Part shown: positions 1 to 6,500 of the stretch, piece after piece | How positions within the stretch are numbered: position 1 is the first letter of the stretch | Layout: the number at the start of each line of letters is the position of its first letter | Origin: Streptosporangiaceae bacterium | GTDB lineage: Bacteria > Actinomycetota > Actinomycetes > Streptosporangiales > Streptosporangiaceae | Direction: 5' to 3' | Length of the DNA stretch: 9,012 nt | Assembly: GCA_030040815.1 (NCBI GenBank) | Contig: JASHSZ010000608.1 | Coordinates: 1 to 9,012, forward strand | Notes under the pieces: model-generated | The model's database searches: none | The model's input: only the letters and a program-made list of their open reading frames with translations | Told to the model about the DNA's origin: nothing | Position numbers and translations under genes: made by a program

Positions 1-2427
1 CACCGTGGCGTAGCCGCGGAACTGCCCCCAGCTCCGGTACTGCGGCTGCACCGCCTGGTTGTCGTCGTAATGCCAGGCAGCGCCGCCGCCGTAGCTGTAG
101 TCGCTCGCCTCGGTCAGCGACCCGCCGGTGGTGTCGGTGGTGAGCACCTGGGTCACCACGTAAGACTCGAACCAGTCCAGCACTGGCGAGCTGGCGCCCT
201 CCGGCGTCCAGTACACCGGGAAGCACGAGTCGGTGTTCGCCGATGTCACCGACGACGGTGACGACGAGGAGTACGACGATGAGCACGGATCCGGCGTCCC
301 GTACGACACGCTGATTAGCGCGCCAGTCTCCGTCGTGATCGCCGAGATCCGGTACCGGTAAAGGCCAGGGTAGGTGGCCGTAAACACCCGGTTCGGCAGG
401 TCAGTCCCGGCGAACGACACCACCGGCAGGGAAACCGGCGACGACGACCCGCCCGCGCTCGTGTCGTCTCCGGTGTGCTCGATCGACGCGAGCCACAGTG
501 TCGGAGCTAGCCCGTCTCCGGATGCGGGCTCGGTCTGCGTGAACGTGTAGGAGTCAATGTCCTCATAAGCACTGGCGGACTCGCTGTACTGCTCGGTCAT
601 GATCGACGCAAGCCGCACCTCGGAGAAGAACGACGGCGCATACGCTGTGCACGTCGTCCCCGCCGCGCACAACAGGTCGACGGGAACGTCGGGGTACTGT
701 GTCGCCACGTTGGTGTTTGAGGTCGACAGCGCGCCACAGGTCGACGCGACGCACCTTGCCGCGGCGGTGAACACCACTTTGTCGGGCACCGTACCGTATG
801 CCTGCCCGGTCAGGAACCCGTAGTCGATCTGGCTCAGGTAAGAATCCGAGACGTAGGAGACGTCTTTGGCGCCCTGGTCCTCCCCGTAGTAGTTGGTGGT
901 CTGGGTGTAGTAATAAGCCATCGCCTCTGAATGCGTGTCGACCACGTAGTCCAGGTGCCACTCATACGCCATCGTGCACACCGAGGCGGTGAACCCGGAG
1001 GAGGAGTAGCACGGGTCGCCTGAGTGCGCCGAATACACCGGCATCGTGTCCACCGAGTTGGTCGCCGCGTCCCCGCTGGCCCAGCCGGGCAGGTGCTGCA
1101 GCCCGAACTCGTACTTCGTCCCGTCCTGCTCAGTCACCGTCCAGTAGTCGGCCCCGAGGCTGTAGGCGCCGAACACAGTGGCTGAGTCCGACACGTGCGT
1201 GATCACCGCGCCATCGTCGGCTTGGGCCAGCCACTGCGAGGTGGTCACCCCGCCGGAGGTGGAGGAGGAGACGAACACCAGCGGAGTGTCCGTGCCATCC
1301 AGCGACATCTGCACGATCTCGCCGTCATAGCACTCATCGGTCGTCGCATCCGGCGACGCAGAGCCCTCCGGATCGTCATCGCACGGCGTGGTCTCCAGCG
1401 CGATGAACGAATCCGGGGTCTGCCAGCCGTCCCCCAGCCACGACGACTGCGTCTGCGTGGTAGCGGTCTGGCCGTCCACCTCCTGGGAGTCATAGTCCAG
1501 CGACACCGACGGCGCCAGCTGCGTGGACGCCGACGGCACGGTGATCGGGTAGGTGTAGGTGAACGCGCCGGAGTCGCCGCCTTCCGACCACGTCCCCGAC
1601 GGCTTGAGCTTGGACGCGGCGTAGGTGCCGCCCTCCCCGCCTTGCTGCCCGGTGGAGTCTGTCGCCCCGATGACCTCCGCGCCCGACGATGTCAGCGTGG
1701 CGTCCGGCAGCCCAGTGGTGTAGGACGTCAGCGTCGCCGTCTGGGCCGTGCCCAGGCTCACCACCGCCGACACCGCCGAGGCCCGGTAGTCCTGCACCGA
1801 GTCCAGCGGCGTCTGGCTGCGGCACGCCGCCACCTGCGGTGTCGTCAGCGCGCAGGCCGGCAGCGCCACCAGCCGCAGCCGGGAACCGTAGTTCCCGCCA
1901 TACGCCTGCGAGAAGGCACCGTAGTCCAGGCCGACGCGCACTGACCCGGCCACCGGGCCGCCGCCGCCAACCTTGAAGACCACCGCCGACACCCCCAGCG
2001 CCACCGCCCGGGCGTGCGACAGCACCGTGGCCGACACCTGCGACGGGCCCTGGTAAGTGCCCTCTTCGATACCGCCGTCTCCGACCGCCTGCACCCACAC
2101 CGGGGTGCCCGCGATCCGGCTCGCGGGCCCGGCCTGCTGTCCTGGCAGCGGCGCGCGCAGCGTCACCGACCCCGACGCCGCCGCCGGCCACCTCGTGGCC
2201 ATCGCCCGGAACACCCGGTCGGCCTGCTTAGCAACCCTTATCTTCTTCTGCCTGACCACCGTCAGGCCCTTCACCGGCACGCCTGGCGAGACTGAAGGAA
2301 GGCCCTGTGCCGTTGTCGCGAGTTCCCGAGCGGATCCGGCTAACGAGACAGCCAGCGTGATCGCAGCGGCGGCGGCCACGACCTGGCGCGTGCCAGCGAA
2401 CCTGGCACCCCATCCGAACGACGGCAT
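1..2427 (-). CDS. RHS-family secreted protein, N-terminal 809 residues (runs off left edge)
   Basis: The frame from ATG at 2427 is open to base 1, giving 809 codons with no stop, so this is the 5' part of a larger gene. The start is well supported by GGAGGG seven to eight bases upstream. Residues 1-34 form a signal peptide: Arg-containing n-region, hydrophobic VVAAAAAITLAVSLAGSA core. Residues ~50-285 resemble the N-terminal module of actinobacterial RHS proteins, including a run like GSRLRLVALPACALTTPQ. Residues ~290-340 hold the hallmark YPITVPS...APSVSLDY...WLGDGW (W330, W335) seen at the start of SpvB/RHS-type beta-shells. The visible part ends with AAWHYDDN (W785) and WGQFRGYATV (800-809), which in relatives lies just before the RHS repeats. 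A serine-rich loop sits between C715 and C735. Family members commonly exceed 2,000 residues and may carry a C-terminal toxin; that part is not visible, so toxin activity is only a family-based possibility. The gene is divergent from the large secreted protein. Codon 29 is TTA, the only one I found in this frame. Confidence 0.9.
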   Translation of the reverse strand, partial: MPSFGWGARFAGTRQVVAAAAAITLAVSLAGSARELATTAQGLPSVSPGVPVKGLTVVRQKKIRVAKQADRVFRAMATRWPAAASGSVTLRAPLPGQQAGPASRIAGTPVWVQAVGDGGIEEGTYQGPSQVSATVLSHARAVALGVSAVVFKVGGGGPVAGSVRVGLDYGAFSQAYGGNYGSRLRLVALPACALTTPQVAACRSQTPLDSVQDYRASAVSAVVSLGTAQTATLTSYTTGLPDATLTSSGAEVIGATDSTGQQGGEGGTYAASKLKPSGTWSEGGDSGAFTYTYPITVPSASTQLAPSVSLDYDSQEVDGQTATTQTQSSWLGDGWQTPDSFIALETTPCDDDPEGSASPDATTDECYDGEIVQMSLDGTDTPLVFVSSSTSGGVTTSQWLAQADDGAVITHVSDSATVFGAYSLGADYWTVTEQDGTKYEFGLQHLPGWASGDAATNSVDTMPVYSAHSGDPCYSSSGFTASVCTMAYEWHLDYVVDTHSEAMAYYYTQTTNYYGEDQGAKDVSYVSDSYLSQIDYGFLTGQAYGTVPDKVVFTAAARCVASTCGALSTSNTNVATQYPDVPVDLLCAAGTTCTAYAPSFFSEVRLASIMTEQYSESASAYEDIDSYTFTQTEPASGDGLAPTLWLASIEHTGDDTSAGGSSSPVSLPVVSFAGTDLPNRVFTATYPGLYRYRISAITTETGALISVSYGTPDPCSSSYSSSSPSSVTSANTDSCFPVYWTPEGASSPVLDWFESYVVTQVLTTDTTGGSLTEASDYSYGGGAAWHYDDNQAVQPQYRSWGQFRGYATV

Positions 2428-2486
2428 AATTCACCCTCCGGAATGCTCAGGGCGACGACGCCTGGGCTGGCAAGTACTACCGAAGG

Positions 2487-2524
2487 CGGATCGCACTCAA
2501 ACGGTGGCATGAAGGCTTGATCCG
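2487..2524. promoter_or_regulatory. Operator-like inverted repeat overlapping the -35 (copy 1)
   Basis: CGGATC at 2487-2492 and GATCCG at 2519-2524 are perfect inverted arms separated by 26 bases. The right arm overlaps the proposed -35 box. Arms and spacing are kept exactly in copy 2. A regulator bridging the two arms would compete with RNA polymerase; no regulator is identified, so the role is inferred from conservation and position only. Confidence 0.35.
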
Positions 2525-2546
2525 AGCAAGAGGCGGGTGTATGAAT
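2517..2546 (+). promoter_or_regulatory. Promoter-like -35/-10 pair (copy 1)
   Basis: TTGATC (2517-2522), 17 bases, then TATGAAT (2540-2546) resembles a vegetative (HrdB/sigma-70-like) promoter. It lies within the best-conserved block of the duplicated region. The distance from the -10 to the ATG at 2768 is 228 bases, implying a leader of roughly 215-220 bases. A competing reading is that AAGAGG plus ATG at 2541 is the start of a small open frame (see findings). Confidence 0.55.
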
Positions 2547-2559
2547 GTTCCGTATCTCC

Positions 2560-2592
2560 CTTTTAGCGGCCGGACCGACAGGCCGCTAAAAG
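2560..2592 (+). other. Perfect 12-bp hairpin in leader (copy 1)
   Basis: CTTTTAGCGGCC (2560-2571) and GGCCGCTAAAAG (2581-2592) are perfect inverted arms around a nine-base loop. The stem would sit at the very 5' end of the leader if the promoter call is right. It is not followed by a T-run on either strand, so it is not a standard intrinsic terminator. The matching place in copy 2 (3378-3411) keeps only a shorter, bulged stem. Confidence 0.7.
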
Positions 2593-2728
2593 TCCTTTCA
2601 GGTATCAACAACCCAGACTGGCAGCCTGAACCACAAAACGGTCCGCGCGCATTAGCACCGACCGCATAAAACGGCGCTTCGCCTTTCCGGCTGGCCTCGG
2701 ATGGTCATTCCGGATTGCCTGGGATCCT

Positions 2729-2762
2729 CTCGCCGTGTCTTACTGCAAGAAGGGCGAGGGAG
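2729..2762 (+). promoter_or_regulatory. Ribosome-binding site inside a small hairpin (copy 1)
   Basis: The Shine-Dalgarno sequence GAGGGAG (2756-2762) ends five bases before the ATG at 2768 and decides that start over the upstream in-frame GTG. CTCGCC (2729-2734) can pair with GGCGAG (2753-2758), which overlaps the first part of the ribosome site. Copy 2 retains five of these six pairs. This could modulate translation, but a 6-bp stem with an 18-base loop is modest. Confidence 0.4.
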
Positions 2763-2767
2763 CTGCC

Positions 2768-3120
2768 ATGAGGCCAGGGTCTGCGGCATGGCGCATTACC
2801 TCACTGGGGGCAGCGGAACTCCTGGGAGCTGCGGCGTTAGTCTCGGCACTGGGCGCCGCTCCAGACCTGGTACCTGAAGAACGGCACCGCACCCAGGCCA
2901 ACGCCAGCAACACCACTCAGGACATGCTGACTCCCGGCCACGGGCAGGCCCAGGCCACCATCAGCGGAATCCCTAACCTCAACTTCGGGGCACCGCCACC
3001 AACCTGACGTTCGGTGCCGGCTACCTGGGCGGCAACTGGCCCGACCAGCCCTACGAAGGGGTAACCTCCGGCACGGCGGACTACTTCACCGGGCAGCTGG
3101 CGGCCATCACCCTCTCAGAG
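2768..3120 (+). pseudogene. Relic of a paralogue of the large LamG/propeller protein
   Basis: An open frame runs from ATG 2768 to TGA at 3007 (79 residues), but only its start is intact. Residues 1-32 match the signal peptide of the 3592 gene, including WR.TSLG.A.LLGAAALV. At about 2862 the match jumps to the segment just before the LamG domain. In a second frame, 2862-2888 reads QTWYLKNGT, matching QSWYWNGTT around 6778 of the large gene. The original frame then continues with an ...NTTQDMLT run matching STQDLLT. A third frame from 2989 reads NLTFGAGYLGG...YFTGQLAAITL, matching the LamG end FVLGAS...YLTGQLADVQI. This is best explained by a ~3-kb internal deletion plus at least two frameshifts and loss of the LamG middle. 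The promoter, leader and ribosome site are still recognisable, so a short secreted peptide could still be made, but no function is suggested. The homologous material cannot be followed securely beyond about 3110-3120. Confidence 0.85.
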
Positions 3121-3239
3121 CCCCCAGCGTGCGAGTTGCCCGCAAGCGGCGGGCTGTGTCTTGCGCGAGCACGACGCGCTACGTACTCGGTGCGAGCGAG
3201 CGCGGATTTATGTGGTGCCACATGCCGCCTCCCGCGGCC
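3121..3239. other. Gene-free spacer between relic and second control region
   Basis: I see no supported gene here. The only structure is a short inverted repeat at 3210-3223 (ATGTGG-TG-CCACAT) with no T-run, so it is not a convincing terminator. The frame that ends the relic stays open through this stretch to a TGA at 3334-3336, but its sequence no longer resembles the large protein. This is probably decayed or rearranged DNA. Confidence 0.5.
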
Positions 3240-3302
3240 TAGCTCACCTTCCGGATTAGCTCTCGGACGAAGGGACCAGCGCTGGCACAGTGCTACCGAT
3301 GA

Positions 3303-3340
3303 CGGATCGCGCTCACACGGTGACATGAAGGCTTGATCCG
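3303..3340. promoter_or_regulatory. Operator-like inverted repeat overlapping the -35 (copy 2)
   Basis: CGGATC (3303-3308) and GATCCG (3335-3340) are separated by 26 bases, the same arms and spacing as in copy 1. The right arm overlaps the -35 box. Conservation across two diverged copies is the only support for a regulatory role. Confidence 0.35.
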
Positions 3341-3363
3341 AGCAAGAGGGAACGTGTATGAAT
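3333..3363 (+). promoter_or_regulatory. Promoter-like -35/-10 pair for the large secreted protein
   Basis: TTGATC (3333-3338), 18 bases, then TATGAAT (3357-3363). Both boxes are identical to copy 1, with one extra spacer base. The -10 lies 235 bases before the ATG at 3592, so the large gene would have a long untranslated leader. No other comparably good promoter pair was noticed between here and the start codon. Confidence 0.55.
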
Positions 3364-3552
3364 GTTCCGCATCACCGTTTCAAGCGACCGCCGTCCGACA
3401 GAACGCTGAAAAGCTTTTTCAGGCATGAACGCCCCAGACGAGCAGCCTGAACCACAAACCGGTCCTATGGTATCCGCGCAAGGGCTGCATAACGACGCTT
3501 CCGCCATTCCGGATCGGGCCAATGAGCGGCCATTCGGATTGGCGGGAACGTG

Positions 3553-3586
3553 TCGCCGTGTCTTTACCGCAGGAAGGGCGAGGGAG
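3553..3586 (+). promoter_or_regulatory. Ribosome-binding site with adjacent hairpin (copy 2)
   Basis: GAGGGAG (3580-3586) lies five bases before the ATG at 3592 and sets the start there. The upstream in-frame ATG at 3550 would add 14 residues (MSPCLYRRKGEGAA) and lacks a comparable site; that extension also reads through the ribosome site itself. TCGCC (3553-3557) can pair with GGCGA (3577-3581), a slightly shorter form of the copy 1 stem. Confidence 0.5.
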
Positions 3587-3591
3587 CTGCC

Positions 3592-6500
3592 ATGAGGCCA
3601 CGGTCGAGGACATGGCGCACGACGTCACTGGGAGTAGCGGGTCTGCTGGGCGCTGCCGCGTTAGTGGCCGGCCTAGGCGCTGCTCCGGCGGCGGCAGCCC
3701 CGGCCAAGCCCGCCTCGGCCGATGCGGCGAGCGCTGGGCAGCACGTGTATCAGACGCCGCAGCAGGCGTCGGCGCAAGCGATCCGGACCGGCGAGAAGGT
3801 GGCGGTGACGGGGTCGACCACGCCGACGAGCACGCTGACTGCCAACCCGGACGGCACGTTCACGCTGACCGAGTCGACCGCCCCGGTGCGGGCGAAGGTC
3901 GGCGGGACGTGGCGGAACCTGGACGCCAGCCTGGTCCGCAACAGCGACGGCACCTGGTCCCCGGCGGTGTCCAGCCAGCCGCTGACCCTGTCGGGCGGCG
4001 GGACCGGGCCGCTGGCCACCACGACCTACGGCACCTACTCGCTGGCGCTGACCGCGCCGATGCGGCTGCCCGCCCCGGTCATCGCCGGGGACACCGCGAC
4101 CTACGACAGTGTCCTGCCGGGGGTGGACCTGATCGTGACCGCCCAGCCCAGCGGCGGGTTCAGCGAGGTGCTGCGCATCGCCAGCGCGGCCGCGGCGGCC
4201 AACCCGGCGCTGCAGGCGCTGACCTTTACCACCAAGACCAAAGGGGTGACCCTCAAGACCGCCGGGAACGGCAGCATTACCGCCGTCGACAGGGCCGGGC
4301 AGGTGATCTTCGCCGCGCCCGCCCCGCAGATGTGGGACTCGGCCAGCACAACCGCCGGCACGGGGCCGACCGTTGGGGCCGCGGAGTCGACGGCGGCCGG
4401 ACCCGGCGCGGGGGCGCACATTGGCCGGCTGGGCGTGAGCCTGGCGGGCGGCCGGATCACACTGACCCCCGACCGGCAGCTGCTGACCGGGCCCGGCGCG
4501 GTATACCCGGAGTACCTGGACCCGAACTGGGACGCGGCCGGGTCCGCCGCATCGTCGTGGGCGTACGTGTCCCAGCAGTTCCCCACCACCTCGTACTACG
4601 ACACGGACCTGACCCTGCAGGTCGGCCAGGACCCCGACGCCACCAGCTACACCTCCTACTCCTTCTACACCCTGCCAATCCCCTCCCAGGTGTACGGCGC
4701 GGTGATCAACACCGCCTACGCCTACTTCCCCGAGGTGTGGGCCTACTCGTGCACCGCCTCCCCGGTGCAGGCGTGGCTCACCGGCGCCATCTCCAGCAAA
4801 ACCACCTGGGACAGCCAGCCCGCCTGGGACAGCGAGCTGGGCTCGGACGACGTGGCCTACGGCTGGTCACCCTCGGGCGAGGCCGGCGGGCCGCCCCCCT
4901 CCGGCGACACCGGCTGCGGCGACAACGACGTGGCCTACACGATCACCTCCACCGTGGCCACGGCTGCCGCGGACGGCTGGCCGGGCGTGACCATAGGGCT
5001 GAAGGCATCCGACACCACTGACCCGACCGGCTGGAAGCAGTTCGCCGACCCCGACAGCAGCCCCAGCGGCAACGCCACCCTGTCGATCACCTATGCCGAC
5101 ACCCCGGCCACCCCGGTGCTGAGCACCTCCCCGGCCGCCAACTGCGCAACCGGCACCTCGGTGCTCGGCAACGGCAACGTCAGCCTGAACGCCACGGTCT
5201 CCGACGTCAACGGCACCGCCACCGGCAGCTACACCGTCACCTACACCGCCTACGCCGACGGCAACACCGCCGACACCTTCGCCACCAACCCGTCCATGAG
5301 CGTGCCCGCCACCGCCGGCAACACCGCAGCGCTGCAACTGAAAGCCGCCGACCTGGAAAACGCGGTCAGTAAAGACGGCAGTAACGACCAGGTGCCGATC
5401 ACCTGGACCGCCAGCGTCTCCGACGGCGTCTCCAACAGCACTACGGGTGTGACAGTGCCGTCCTCCCCGACCGCCAGCTGCACGTTCATCTTCTCCACCG
5501 CCGTGCCCGGCGCGCCGCAGATCTTCGACTCCGCGGGCAACCCCGGCTGCGACACCCTGACCTACACCGCCGGCACGGCGGCCAGCTTCACCCTGGAGCC
5601 CAACGGCACATCCACCGCGGCGACCGAGCCGACCAGCTACACCTACCAGCTCAACGGCGGCAACCCGGTCACCGTTAACGCCAGCACCAGCTCCCCCTAC
5701 TCGGCGGCCATCACCGTCACCCCGACCGGCTTCACCAACACTCTGATAGTCGAAGCCACCGGCCCTGGCGGAAACATCGGCCAGGCCAGCTCGTGCAATA
5801 TTGGCGCCAGCCGACCTACCACGGCCGCCGCCGACCAGGACCTGACTGGCGACGGCATCCCCGACCTGCTCACCGTCGGCAACGGCACCACCGGCACAGC
5901 GTCCGGGGGAGGGCTGTGGCTCGCAACCGGCCAGGCAGGCAGCAAGGGCTTCGACGGCACAGTTACCCTCCCTGCCACCGACATCGCGCCGCTCGGCCCC
6001 CAGCCCACCGCGTCGCCTGGGAATCCCGCCTCCTGGAATGGGCTGAAGGTCATCACCGGCGAGTTCACCGACTCCGGGTTCAACGATGTGGAGGCTTACG
6101 ACCCAGGCACTCCGAATGTCTACGTCCTGCCAGGAAACGGTAACGGCACGGTCGACACCGGTGTGGGTCCGCCGCAACTCACCGATGTCTTCGACGACAC
6201 CAACTTCACCGGCAGCGGTATCGCCATCTACCCGCTGCAGCTGGTCAACGCCTACCACGTTTCCTGCGCCGGCCAGTCCTCCTGTGAGGACTACCCTGAC
6301 CAGATCGGGCTGTTCAGCGACACCGAGGCCGGCGCCTACCTGGCCTACTTCGAAAACAGCAACGGCGACAATAGCTTCGACGCGGGCAACTACAACGGCT
6401 TGCCGTTTGAGCTGACCAATACCAGCCCCGACGGCACGATGGACTGGACTGACTGGACCATCACCACCGCCAACACCACCCCGGCCGCCGCCAGCGGCAC

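Larger units (their letters stand above)
2427..2862 (+). repeat. Duplicated divergent control region, copy 1
   Basis: This segment is homologous to 3240-3685, offset by about 820 bases. It starts at the RHS ribosome site and runs through promoter, leader, ribosome site and signal-peptide codons of the plus-strand relic. Two blocks match the other copy exactly: 26 bases at 2508-2533 and 28 bases at 2749-2776. Between them the copies differ by substitutions and small indels, so the duplication is old. The match ends near 2862, where the relic jumps to a different part of the gene. Because the stretch includes the start regions of both divergent genes, the duplicated unit was probably more than a promoter. 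Confidence 0.9.
3240..3685 (+). repeat. Duplicated divergent control region, copy 2
   Basis: This is the partner of 2427-2862 and contains the same ordered parts: operator-like arms, -35/-10 pair, leader, ribosome site and signal-peptide codons. Exact blocks are 3324-3349 and 3573-3600. Its left end (about 3240-3260) still aligns to the RHS ribosome site: on the minus strand, GGAAGGTGA corresponds to GGAGGGTGA. The start codon position has become AGG, however, and no RHS frame follows. The divergent gene of this copy has therefore been lost while the plus-strand gene is intact. Confidence 0.9.

Noticed and set aside
1195..1944. 249-residue plus-strand open frame opposite the RHS gene
   Set aside because: Arg-rich antisense shadow with no homology features.
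1490..2191. 233-residue minus-strand open frame in the RHS region
   Set aside because: Wrong frame relative to the 809-codon RHS frame, which has motifs, a signal peptide and a strong ribosome site.
2560..2592. Intrinsic terminator
   Set aside because: The stem is strong, but the T-run is on the 5' arm and A-run on the 3' arm, and no U-tract follows on either strand; it sits just downstream of a promoter.
3210..3223. Short palindrome ATGTGG-TG-CCACAT as terminator or binding site
   Set aside because: Only six-base arms with a two-base centre, no T-run, and not conserved elsewhere in the window.
3136..3336. 66-residue plus-strand frame across the spacer and copy 2 control region
   Set aside because: It is the tail of the relic's third frame running through regulatory DNA; no ribosome site and no conservation in copy 1.
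3313..3628. Minus-strand 69-residue frames over the promoter and leader of the large gene
   Set aside because: They overlap the duplicated control region and signal-peptide codons; not preserved as frames in copy 1.
2427..3685. Insertion sequence or transposon explaining the duplication
   Set aside because: No transposase frame, terminal inverted repeats or target-site duplication were seen; the repeated unit coincides with gene-control parts.
3522..5021. 499-residue plus-strand open frame overlapping the large gene
   Set aside because: It is in another frame of the 3592-8511 gene, is Arg/Gly/His-rich low-complexity sequence without domains, and arises from high GC.
4867..6258. 463-residue minus-strand open frame opposite the large gene
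   Set aside because: Gly/Val/Ala-rich antisense shadow of the GC-rich coding strand, with no ribosome site or recognisable domain; the sense frame has clear domains.
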